Shown here: in pieces, positions 46,062 to 54,452 of the stretch
How positions within the stretch are numbered: the first letter of the stretch is position 1
Layout of the letters: the number at the start of each line of letters is the position of its first letter
Source: Rhodocyclaceae bacterium
GTDB taxonomy: Bacteria; Pseudomonadota; Gammaproteobacteria; Burkholderiales; Rhodocyclaceae
Assembly (NCBI GenBank): GCA_030824275.1
Contig: JAVBXY010000009.1
Span: 62,001-126,000 of the forward strand
Length of the DNA: 64,000 bases
Direction of reading: 5' to 3'
Notes under the pieces: model-generated
What the model saw: only the letters and a program-made list of their open reading frames with translations
The model's database searches: none
Told to the model about the DNA's origin: nothing
Program-made: the position numbers and the translations under genes

Positions 46062-48101
46062 ATGATTTTTTGCTCCATGCCAAGCCCAGCCCATAACCGC
46101 CTTGCCCGTTGGCTGATTGCCGTCAGCCTAACCCTGGCGCCTCATTTTGCTGGGGCTCAGAACGCCAGTCCATCCGCCGCAGGTGAGCAGGCTCTGCGCG
46201 CCGAGGCGCAGGTCATCGTCGAGCGGATGTTGGCGAACGAAGCGGAGCGCGGCTATCGCATGCCATCGGCGCAGTTTGCCCAGGATTGCGGCAGGAACCT
46301 GCCCGTCAGCCGCTTTGGTGCTCTGGCCGATGGTCTGGCCCGGCAATGCGCTGCCAGCTACGCCACACGCCAGCAGCAGCTTCAGCAGCAATGGAAAACG
46401 CTCGAAGGCCTGGTCGCGACGCTGGCCAGCCGCGCTGCCCAGGATGGTTTTGGAAAGGATCAATACTATGCGCAATGCAAGCAGGCGGTGGCACAAGCTC
46501 TGACGCAGGCGTCGGAGCGGATGCGCAACGAAGCACTCGACGCCTGCAAACAGGCGCTGGACAAGGGGGCGCAGGCGGTGTCGCAAGTGCAGCAGAAGCA
46601 GTTCGATCAGGCCCGTCAGTTGCTCGAAGTCGCCCTCCAGAAACTGACGCCGGACGCCAATGCAAAATTGGTGTGCACGGATGCCGGCAAGCCTCTTGGC
46701 AAGGACCATCCGCGTGGGCTCGAGTTCGCCGATCATTGCGCAACCACGGTCGGCAACCGACTGACGCAGCTTCGGATGCGCGCCACCCAGGGCGGCAGCG
46801 GCGCATCATCCCAGTGCGGCAATCTGTTCAAGGCCGGTGCCCCCGATGCGGCGGCGGTGTCGTGTCTGGTGCGCTGGTTCATGAGCAACCCGGCTTGCAA
46901 GGGCGACAAGTGCCGCGCCGAGTTGTATGTCGGCGACAAGAAGCTCTGGATTCATCCGCCGGTGCTGGCCGAGGATGTCGTGCTGGTGCCCGACAGCGGC
47001 TACCTGATGCGCCTGGCGAACAAGGTCGAGGTCAATGTCTCGGTGCACCGGCCGAAGAAGCTCGACATGCAGTTGCGCTTCATCACCGAGGGTGGCCAGC
47101 TCAAGGACATTATCGCTACCTCGATCAAGCGCGAGGAAACCGCCGCCGCCGTCGGCCTTCAGATCGGCGAAACGGTGGTGGTGGTCGGCGCCAGCTTCAT
47201 TCCCGTGCCTGGCGTCGGCGATACGGCCGGCGCCTTGATGCCGATCATCGATACCATCGCCAGCCACTACATGAGCGAGCATTTCGAGAAGAAGCACCAG
47301 GCCGCCATTGAGTCCGATGACGCCAAAGCGGCGACTGCCGCCGCCAGTGCCCTGGCCGCGGTGTACAACACGCTGTATCGGAACGCACCAGGGCGCAGCA
47401 ATTTCGTCTCCCATGTTTGTTTCGAGGCGGGGAGCAGCGACGGGAAATTCACCGGCTTCCTCAATGGCAAGCGCGATGTGCCTCGATTGGCGGTCGAACG
47501 CCACTGTCGCGACCACGAGCGCTGGGAAGTCTGGTCCGCCAACCGCAAGGACGGCACGTTGGTGGATGGCGATGCGATCTACCTGCGCAGCTATACCGGT
47601 GACTGGCTCAGCGCCAATGCCGGTGGACCCGGTGTGGTCGGCCTGTACCGCGGCAGCTTCCCGACCACTGGCGCCGCTTCCGGTCTGCTGTGGAGGGTGG
47701 TCAGCGGCGACCGGATGCGGATCATCGACAACATTGGCGTGGGCAATGGTCTGGTCAGTCGTGTAACCACCACCATCGGCAACGACGAATGCCAGTTCCC
47801 GCTGCGCAAGAACACCTGCATGGTGCCGGTCCGCCTGCAATCGGCACTGAATGGCAAATGGCTCGACGCCGGGCCGGACAACCTGCATGCGGGGGGCGTA
47901 TTGGGCATCTTCACCAAGACGCGCGCTGAACTGGTCGGTCAGCCCCCGGCAGGACCGGGGAACGACACCCCCTGGGCCGGCTACTTCGCCGTGCATCGCT
48001 GGTTCGGCTCGGGTGCCTGTTCCCAGGGCAAGGGTATGCGCGACCTCAACTGCCCGGTTGGAAAGTCCGCCGCCAACGAAACCTACACCGCAGGCTACTG
48101 A
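46062..48101 (+). CDS. Large secreted protein with helical N-part and beta-trefoil-like C-part
   Basis: A 679-residue product with a signal peptide (LIAVSLTLAPHFAGA, then QNAS). Residues about 40-210 are Gln/Ala-rich helices with several cysteines; the middle contains a glycine-rich hydrophobic stretch (GLQIGETVVVVGASFIPVPGVGDTAGALMPIIDTIASHY) that could insert in or cross a membrane. The last 230 residues have aromatic/Gly repeats (WEVWSANRKDG..., IYLRSYTGDWLSANAGG, VRLQSALNGKWLDAG) resembling beta-trefoil or fascin-like binding modules. No known family is recognised. It lies between two paralogous secreted genes. Confidence 0.7.
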   Translation: MIFCSMPSPAHNRLARWLIAVSLTLAPHFAGAQNASPSAAGEQALRAEAQVIVERMLANEAERGYRMPSAQFAQDCGRNLPVSRFGALADGLARQCAASYATRQQQLQQQWKTLEGLVATLASRAAQDGFGKDQYYAQCKQAVAQALTQASERMRNEALDACKQALDKGAQAVSQVQQKQFDQARQLLEVALQKLTPDANAKLVCTDAGKPLGKDHPRGLEFADHCATTVGNRLTQLRMRATQGGSGASSQCGNLFKAGAPDAAAVSCLVRWFMSNPACKGDKCRAELYVGDKKLWIHPPVLAEDVVLVPDSGYLMRLANKVEVNVSVHRPKKLDMQLRFITEGGQLKDIIATSIKREETAAAVGLQIGETVVVVGASFIPVPGVGDTAGALMPIIDTIASHYMSEHFEKKHQAAIESDDAKAATAAASALAAVYNTLYRNAPGRSNFVSHVCFEAGSSDGKFTGFLNGKRDVPRLAVERHCRDHERWEVWSANRKDGTLVDGDAIYLRSYTGDWLSANAGGPGVVGLYRGSFPTTGAASGLLWRVVSGDRMRIIDNIGVGNGLVSRVTTTIGNDECQFPLRKNTCMVPVRLQSALNGKWLDAGPDNLHAGGVLGIFTKTRAELVGQPPAGPGNDTPWAGYFAVHRWFGSGACSQGKGMRDLNCPVGKSAANETYTAGY

Positions 48102-48139
48102 AGGTTCGCAACACTTCATCAACTCACGAAAGGTAAATC

Positions 48140-48928
48140 ATGCAAGGAATGAGACATGCGGTTTCCCGCAGCCTAATCGCCCTATCCCTGATCACGGCTT
48201 TTGTCGATGTCCAGGCGCAAGGGAGCAACTCCCTTCCGTCGGTCGATACGAGAAAAGGCCCATCGATGCCACCGCCCTCTCCCGATGACAAGGGCGGAGG
48301 CGGTAGCAGCGGCTCTTGTCCCCAGCTCGACAAACTCCACAAGGAACTGCAAGGGTTACTCCGGAGCATCAAGGCCGCATCTCAGGCCCATACCGCCGAG
48401 GTGAATTTCGAGGCGGCACGCGTGGAGTACATTGCGAACCATCTACTGGTGACGACGGACACGCAGAAGAGCAAGCGGAAGGCCTCCGGCACCGATGCCT
48501 GCAAACAGAACGTCGAGGACATGTCCCTGCAGCGCGCGGTTCTCCAACGCATGCTGGGACTGGAAGCCGAGTATCAGGTTCGGGCTTGTGCGATGTCGAA
48601 CCAGACATCCCAGGATCAGATCGCCCGTCGCCTGGCCGATGCGCAGGCCGCCGGAATGATTTCCGCCGCAGAGGCAAGTGATCTGTCCAAGCGGGCCAAA
48701 GCTGTTGAAAACCTGAAAGCCCGTCTCCGCGCGAATGGTCTTACCCTCAAGGAATGCCAATCCATCCAGGGGGCGCTGAACAGCGAGTGGCAGACCCTGC
48801 TCGCGGCCGAAGCGGCGGAGGCGAAGTCGCCTGCCAAGCCGCCCGAGCCGCCCAAAGCCCCTCAACCCGGCCCGCAGCCGAAGCCGCCAGGCACCCAGCA
48901 ACCGCCGGTACTGCTGCCCAAGCCCTGA
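48140..48928 (+). CDS. Secreted 4-Cys protein with Pro-rich tail
   Basis: A 262-residue product with a signal peptide (SLIALSLITAFVDVQAQG), a Pro/Gly-rich stretch, a helical 4-Cys domain (CPQLD, DACKQN, RACAMS, KECQSI) and a Pro/Lys/Gln-rich tail (PPEPPKAPQPGPQPKPPG) that could cross a cell-wall layer or bind partners. The 4-Cys part is related to that of the gene at 45529. Function unknown; by position it belongs with the secretin/tectonin genes downstream. Confidence 0.7.
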   Translation: MQGMRHAVSRSLIALSLITAFVDVQAQGSNSLPSVDTRKGPSMPPPSPDDKGGGGSSGSCPQLDKLHKELQGLLRSIKAASQAHTAEVNFEAARVEYIANHLLVTTDTQKSKRKASGTDACKQNVEDMSLQRAVLQRMLGLEAEYQVRACAMSNQTSQDQIARRLADAQAAGMISAAEASDLSKRAKAVENLKARLRANGLTLKECQSIQGALNSEWQTLLAAEAAEAKSPAKPPEPPKAPQPGPQPKPPGTQQPPVLLPKP

Positions 48929-49138
48929 GTTGTCGCCATCCATCCGGCAGCCGGTAGATTCGGCGGCCGGATGTCTCGTCATCCTGATGTTGCCGGGATG
49001 CGCCATCGGTGCTTGTCCCTATAACGCGGGACATACAGGCAGCGGCAATTTTCCTACTTTGGACAGACCAAGCATGTCGCCCCTTGGTGGTGCTTGAACA
49101 CTGTCATCCAACTCGCCTCCTCCGCACAAGGACCCCCC

Positions 49139-51088
49139 ATGATCGCCCTTTCGCCATCCCGTCCCGCCTCATCCCTGATCCTGCTGGTGGCCTTGTCCGC
49201 AGGACTTGCTGGCTGCGACACATTGGGCGGCTTCGCCAAACGGGAAGTCGCCAACCCGCTGGCGGCAGGACAACCGGACACCACGTTGTACGCGAAGATC
49301 CCCCAGGACAAGCTCACCACCGCCGCGAGGCAGCTTGCCGCAGAGGGCTTGAAGGCCATGGACGCCAAGGACTACACCAAGGCCTCGGACTTGTTCAACC
49401 TCGCCGTCAAGACCGACATCACCAACTCCTACCTGCACTTCCTCAATGGCGTCGCCTACCAACTGCGCGGTGCAGCCGGCGAAAGCAGCCTGTTCCCGCT
49501 GGCCGAACAAGGCTTCGACATGGCCGCCCAATTCGACAACTCCAACTGGCTCGCCCGCTACTACAACGGCCTCTTGGCCATGCAACAGCGTGACTTTGCC
49601 AAAGCCCAGAAGAAACTCGCCGAAGCCGCCCTCTACGCCCCCAACGAACCCGAACTGCTCTACGACCTCGCCGTCGCCTCCTACTACAACCGCGACCCCA
49701 AGACCGCCGCCGCCGCCCTCGAAGGCCTGCGCAGCGCCCAGACTGATCGCCCCGCCGACCCCCGCGTCCTGCGCGCCTCCGCCGTCGTCGCCGCCGCCCT
49801 CAACGACGGAGACGACGCTAAAAGCTACCTCGACCGCCTGCGCGCCGCCGCCATCGGCGTCGACGAAATGCGCCAGGTCGAAGGCCGCGTCGCCTCCTGG
49901 CTCGACGCCCATCGCCGAGGCGGCCTCATGCAGGTTCAGTTCCCCGGTGGCGGAAGCTTCCCCGCCGCCCCGGCCCGTGGCGGCTTCCCCGCGCCCGGTG
50001 GTGGTTTCCCTGCCGCCCCGGCCCCCGCCGCTGGCGGCTTCCCCGGCCAGCCCGGTATGCCCGGCGCCGCCTTCGGTGCCCGCAGTGACTTCGTCGAGAA
50101 ACAGATGGCTGTCGTCGACGTCACCATCCTCAGCACCGAAGAAGACAACACCCATGCCATGGGCGTGAACCTGCTCGACGGCCTCAAGATCCAGTTCGGC
50201 AATCCGACTGCCCAAACGCCCGGCTTCTCGCGCAGCACCAGCGACACCAACACCCGCGACTTTGCCGGCACCTCCGTCACCAACACCGCCAACACCGTCA
50301 TCACCCGCCTGATCCAGATGCCGGCGATCACCTACAGCCTCAACATCGCCAACGCCAACGCCAAGCGCAACGAAGTCCTCGCCCGGCCCACCCTCGTCGC
50401 CCTGGGCAACCAGCCCTCCAATTTCTTCTCCGGTCAGGACATCGTCGGCGCCGCCGTTTCTGGCGGTCAGGGCAGCTCCGTGCAAATCCAGAAGGAAGTC
50501 GGCGTCAAGCTCTCCGTCACCCCCGAGTTCCTGCCCGGCAATCTCATCAAGCTCAACGTCGTCGCCGAACGCACCTTCCTTGCCATCCCCAGCACCAGCG
50601 TCAAGTTCGACTTCCGTCTGGACACCAACAAGACCATGGTCAACGCCAACGTCGTCATGAAGTTCGGCGAGACCCTGATCCTGTCCGGCCTGTCCGAGCG
50701 TGACCAGTCCAAGGACCGGGACGGCGTGCCCCTGTTGCAGGACGTGCCCATCGTCCAATACCTGTTCTCGCGCAACGTCACCCGCGACTACTACAAGTCC
50801 GTGCTGATCCTGCTCACCCCGCGCCGGGCGCAGTACACCGACCGGGCACAAGCCGACATCACCGCCGAGCGCGCCCAGATGAGCCCGGACGAGCTGGCCC
50901 TGGTCGAGTTCGAGGACAAGTACAAGCCCTGGTTCAAGCCCACCCCCAACCTCGCCGAAATCACCAAGTCCCTCGACTCCGGCAGCCTGTACCGCGAATT
51001 CCGCACGGGCGATCTGGCCGCCTCCTGGCAGCGCATTGCCAACCACGAAGACCGCCTCGTCACCGCCACGCGCTTCCTGTTCTACTGA
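49139..51088 (+). CDS. TPR-containing secretin lipoprotein
   Basis: A 649-residue protein: lipoprotein signal (LILLVALSAGLAGC, lipidation Cys near 26), a TPR-like region (about 60-240; AAEGLKAMDAKDYTKASDLFNLAVKT and later FAKAQKKLAEAALYAPNEPELLYDLA), a Gly/Pro/Ala-rich tandem linker with GGFPAAPAP-type repeats (about 280-320), and a C-terminal secretin domain (EVLARPTLVALGNQPSNFFSGQDI, KEVGVKLSVTPEFLPG, VVMKFGETLILSGLSERDQSKDRDGVPLLQDVPIVQYLFS). It is an outer-membrane channel type; the usual N0-N3 domains are replaced by TPRs. The ATG at 49139 has AAGGA upstream. No other type II/III secretion genes adjoin it. Confidence 0.85.
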   Translation: MIALSPSRPASSLILLVALSAGLAGCDTLGGFAKREVANPLAAGQPDTTLYAKIPQDKLTTAARQLAAEGLKAMDAKDYTKASDLFNLAVKTDITNSYLHFLNGVAYQLRGAAGESSLFPLAEQGFDMAAQFDNSNWLARYYNGLLAMQQRDFAKAQKKLAEAALYAPNEPELLYDLAVASYYNRDPKTAAAALEGLRSAQTDRPADPRVLRASAVVAAALNDGDDAKSYLDRLRAAAIGVDEMRQVEGRVASWLDAHRRGGLMQVQFPGGGSFPAAPARGGFPAPGGGFPAAPAPAAGGFPGQPGMPGAAFGARSDFVEKQMAVVDVTILSTEEDNTHAMGVNLLDGLKIQFGNPTAQTPGFSRSTSDTNTRDFAGTSVTNTANTVITRLIQMPAITYSLNIANANAKRNEVLARPTLVALGNQPSNFFSGQDIVGAAVSGGQGSSVQIQKEVGVKLSVTPEFLPGNLIKLNVVAERTFLAIPSTSVKFDFRLDTNKTMVNANVVMKFGETLILSGLSERDQSKDRDGVPLLQDVPIVQYLFSRNVTRDYYKSVLILLTPRRAQYTDRAQADITAERAQMSPDELALVEFEDKYKPWFKPTPNLAEITKSLDSGSLYREFRTGDLAASWQRIANHEDRLVTATRFLFY

Positions 51089-51098
51089 GACCTCGCGC

Positions 51099-54000
51099 GT
51101 GAAACACTCCACCCTGCTGGCCGTGTTGCTGGTCGCGTTCGCCGCCCAGGGACAGACCAAGGCCCCCGCCACGTCACCCGCAGCGGACGCCGAGCGCCTG
51201 GTCTGGACGCCCTTGCGTGGTACCGCCACCGACCTGTCGGTCGGGGCCGACGGCACCGCCTTCACCCTGGATCGGGATGGGCTGGTCTGGATGCGACGCG
51301 CGGGTGGCAGCAGTGGCAACAACAGTTGGCTACGCCTGCCTGGACACTTCCGTCGCATCGATGCCGCCAGCGACCGCCTGGCCTGGGCGGTGGATGAGGA
51401 CGGTGCGGTGTTCCGCTACAACGGCACCTATTGGCGTCAGATCGAGGATGCCAAGGCACTGGACATAGGAGTCGGCGCTGGCGGGACGGCGTTTGCGGTA
51501 CTGACGGACGGCACGCTGGCCCGCTTCGATGCGCGCAAGGAAGCCTTCGTCACCGTCGAGGGCGCCCCCAAGGCCCTGTCCCGTGTCGATGTGGATGACA
51601 AGGAGCAGCCCTGGGTGGTGCTTGCCGAGGGCGGTATCCGCCGTTTCGACGGCCGCACCTGGCTCAACCTGCCGGGCCAGGCCACGGACATTGCCGCCGG
51701 TGCCGGCGCCGCCCTGGCCGTCTCCCCCGATCAGCAGCCCCTGCGCTGGAACGCCACTACCGGGCGCTGGACGGCCCTGGCCGCCCGGGCGGCGGTGGTC
51801 GCCGTCGGCGCCAATGGTCATCCCTGGCTGGCCACCCCCGATGGGGAGATATTTGCCCAGCAACCCGACGAGGCCGTGCGCAGCGCCCGCAGCGAGACCG
51901 CCTCTCAAGTGTTCACCCAGGTACTGAACTGGCGCAAGTTGCGCGGCACGGCCAAGTCCCTGGCCATCTCCGCCAAGGGTCAGGTACTGGCCCTCGGGCC
52001 TGAGGGCGAGATCTGGCAATGGAAGGGCAAGGACGACTGGCTGCGCCTGCCCGGCCAACTGGCCCGCGTGGCCCTGGCCCCCGATGGCCGGCCCTGGGGC
52101 ATTGCCGAGGACGGCAAGATTCTTCAACATCAGGGCAGCTATTGGGTTGAACTGCCGGGCAGCGCCAAGGACATCGCCATCGGTGCCGGTGGCGCGGTCT
52201 GGATTGCTTCCGCCGAGGGCGAGCTGGCCCAATGGCAACCGGCCCAGCGGCAATGGCTGGCCTTGCCGGATACGACGAACCAGACGACAAAGACTGCGCC
52301 CAAAGCGAAGCGTCTGGCGGTGGACCCCGAGGGCCGGCCCTGGATCATCGATGCCCAGGGCCTGGTGCTGCAACACGACGGCAAACGCTGGGTCGACTAT
52401 CCGGGCATCAGTGCCCAGGATCTGGCGATTGGTCCGGAGGCGTCCATCCTGGCCATCGCCGAGGGCAAGCCCTGGCGCTACAACCGGCTCAACAAGCGCT
52501 GGGAGCGCCTGAGCGGGGAGGCTACGGCGATTGCGGTCGGTCCCAAGGGCATGCCCTGGGCGGTGACGGCCAGGAACGAGATCTACGCCAGCGCCTTCTT
52601 CGAGGAGGAGACGCCGGCGCCGATCACCCATACGGTGGTGGCCGGGGCACTCAAGACGACGCCGGCCCCGCTGGCCGGAACGGCGGCAGCGGCGACGGTG
52701 AAGGAGGTCCTCGGTCTGGCGAGTTTCACGCAGGCGCGCAATGTGGCGGCACGCGACATCGCCATCGGCAACGATGGCAGTGTGTTTGCGCTGGCCTTCG
52801 ATGGCAGCATGCTGCGCTGGAACAATGGGCAGCAGAAGTTCCTCGCCTTCCCCGGCCAGTTCGCCCGCATTGCGGTGGCGGCGGACGGCAAGCCCTGGGG
52901 GGTGACGACGCGCAATGAGGTCTGGCGTCACGATGGGATGAGCTGGCGGGTGGTGAACGGGATTGCGGCGCTGGACATTGCGGCCGGCTTCGACGGGACG
53001 GTGATCGCGGCGGCGACCGATGAGGTGCTCTACCGCTACAACAGTGCGGAGAACCGCTTCGAGCGCATGTTGGCGGCCAGGGAGGGCGATCCGGCGCCGC
53101 AGGGCAGCAAGCTGGCGGTGAGTCCGCAGGGCAAGCCCTGGACGATCGGGAAGGATGGCCGGGTACGCCGCTGTGATCGGGCATCTTGTGAATTGCTTGC
53201 ACAAACGGCACGGGATATCGAGATCGGGCCGGAGGGCTCGGTGTTCATTTCCGATCTGGAGCGCAAGTTGCGCCGTTTCAACACCGCGACGGGGGAATGG
53301 GATCGCGTGGGGATCGATGCGGAGGGCGTGGCGGTGGGGCCGGGGGGCTTGCCCTGGGTCGTCAATGGCAAGTCGGAGGTTTGGTACGCCGCGCTCTTCA
53401 AGCGCGATGAATCGAATGATATTGCCAAGGCGGCCGCCAGTTCGACCACGACCACGACCGCAACCAGTACGACGTCGACGGCGCCAGTGTTTAGCTTTAC
53501 GGTCAATATGCCGTTTGAAACCGTGGCCGTGCCGGCAGGATTGGGCAGCAACAGCTTCAACATCGCCGAAGGTCCCGGTGGGCGCATCGTGGCGCTCGAC
53601 AAGATCAATGGCTTCTGGAATTACGATACGGCACGCAAAACCTGGCAGAAGGACACCTCGGTGCCCAGCGTGACCAGTCTCATCGGCGGCGACAGGGTGC
53701 GCAGCCTGGTCATCGGCAAGGACGGGACCTACTGGCTCAGCAGGGCGACGGGTGACGGTCCCTATCGGGTCTGGCGCCGCCAGGGCGGCGCGTGGATCGC
53801 CGTGCCGGGGCTCGACGATTGCGCTGCCACGCCCGGTTGCAGCACCGATTCATCAATGAGCGTGGCCATGGGACCGGACGGGACCATTTATGCCACCAGT
53901 GCCGGTAACAACCTGTATCGCTATGACGCGACACAGCAGCGCTTCGTTAGGCACACGGCAGTTCCCCGGCCACCGGACACCGCTTCCTTCGTTACCGTCG

Positions 54001-54326
54001 ATCCCGGCGGTCGCTTCTGGGTCGGTACGACCGATCAAAGCATCTACGAGTACTACAACAACGCGTGGGTAAAGCGCAGCAGTGGGTCGCGGATCATGGC
54101 CGCCTGGCAATGCCTGAACTGGGAGCGGCCCTGCGTGGGTATCGGCGCCAACGGGACGGTGTACAGCCAGGACGAGTGGCAGTCGCGACGGCTCGCCCGC
54201 TGGAATCCGAACGGCGGTTCCTGGGATCTGGTCACCAGCTCGCCCACATTCGGTGTGACCTTCATGATTGCCTCCGATGGTCGTCCCTGGATCTGGGACG
54301 GCAGCGTGCTCTACAAGGCGAAGTAG
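51099..54326 (+). CDS. Giant tectonin-type beta-propeller secreted protein
   Basis: A 1075-residue protein that starts with GTG (51099) giving a signal peptide (HSTLLAVLLVAFAAQGQTKA). The mature part consists of many units of about 35-45 residues with the pattern A-x-DIAIGxxGxVFALxxDGxLxRWN...W..LPG, which is the tectonin (TECPR) beta-propeller repeat; at least two or three propellers fit. Tectonins bind lipopolysaccharide, glycans or proteins at surfaces. The start lies 10 bases after the secretin stop. I infer that the pair forms an outer-membrane pore and a surface or periplasmic binding partner. Confidence 0.85.
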   Translation: MKHSTLLAVLLVAFAAQGQTKAPATSPAADAERLVWTPLRGTATDLSVGADGTAFTLDRDGLVWMRRAGGSSGNNSWLRLPGHFRRIDAASDRLAWAVDEDGAVFRYNGTYWRQIEDAKALDIGVGAGGTAFAVLTDGTLARFDARKEAFVTVEGAPKALSRVDVDDKEQPWVVLAEGGIRRFDGRTWLNLPGQATDIAAGAGAALAVSPDQQPLRWNATTGRWTALAARAAVVAVGANGHPWLATPDGEIFAQQPDEAVRSARSETASQVFTQVLNWRKLRGTAKSLAISAKGQVLALGPEGEIWQWKGKDDWLRLPGQLARVALAPDGRPWGIAEDGKILQHQGSYWVELPGSAKDIAIGAGGAVWIASAEGELAQWQPAQRQWLALPDTTNQTTKTAPKAKRLAVDPEGRPWIIDAQGLVLQHDGKRWVDYPGISAQDLAIGPEASILAIAEGKPWRYNRLNKRWERLSGEATAIAVGPKGMPWAVTARNEIYASAFFEEETPAPITHTVVAGALKTTPAPLAGTAAAATVKEVLGLASFTQARNVAARDIAIGNDGSVFALAFDGSMLRWNNGQQKFLAFPGQFARIAVAADGKPWGVTTRNEVWRHDGMSWRVVNGIAALDIAAGFDGTVIAAATDEVLYRYNSAENRFERMLAAREGDPAPQGSKLAVSPQGKPWTIGKDGRVRRCDRASCELLAQTARDIEIGPEGSVFISDLERKLRRFNTATGEWDRVGIDAEGVAVGPGGLPWVVNGKSEVWYAALFKRDESNDIAKAAASSTTTTTATSTTSTAPVFSFTVNMPFETVAVPAGLGSNSFNIAEGPGGRIVALDKINGFWNYDTARKTWQKDTSVPSVTSLIGGDRVRSLVIGKDGTYWLSRATGDGPYRVWRRQGGAWIAVPGLDDCAATPGCSTDSSMSVAMGPDGTIYATSAGNNLYRYDATQQRFVRHTAVPRPPDTASFVTVDPGGRFWVGTTDQSIYEYYNNAWVKRSSGSRIMAAWQCLNWERPCVGIGANGTVYSQDEWQSRRLARWNPNGGSWDLVTSSPTFGVTFMIASDGRPWIWDGSVLYKAK
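51467..51493 (+). repeat. Dispersed repeat, degenerate copy (tectonin gene)
   Basis: GTCGGCGCTGGCGGGACGGCG preceded by AGGA, not AAAA. It is read GVGAGGTAFAV, which also fits the tectonin repeat, so chance overlap is possible. Confidence 0.4.
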
Positions 54327-54412
54327 CCCCGGTCGGGCTGGCCGACTCCGGCATCGCCGTGTTGCCATCCGCTACGGCGAGGAGAGCGTCTTTTGCTCGA
54401 CCGCCTTGTAGC

Positions 54413-54439
54413 GCAGTAGCTTCATCAGCGCCGACTTTT
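54413..54439 (-). repeat. Dispersed repeat copy 9 (intergenic, before Cache-CheW gene stop)
   Basis: Minus strand: exact core AAAAGTCGGCGCTG, then ATGAAGCTACTGC, so only the first half is conserved. It lies in the convergent gap between the tectonin gene and the Cache-CheW gene. Confidence 0.65.
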
Positions 54440-54452
54440 CTCCGCAGTTTCC

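Noticed and set aside
49169..51358. 729-residue minus-strand frame opposite the secretin gene
   Set aside because: Gly/Val/Glu-rich low-complexity translation opposite clear lipoprotein and secretin motifs; shadow frame.
51330..53204. 624-residue minus-strand frame opposite the tectonin gene
   Set aside because: The plus strand has signal peptide and propeller repeats; the antisense product is Arg/Gly-rich without any motif.
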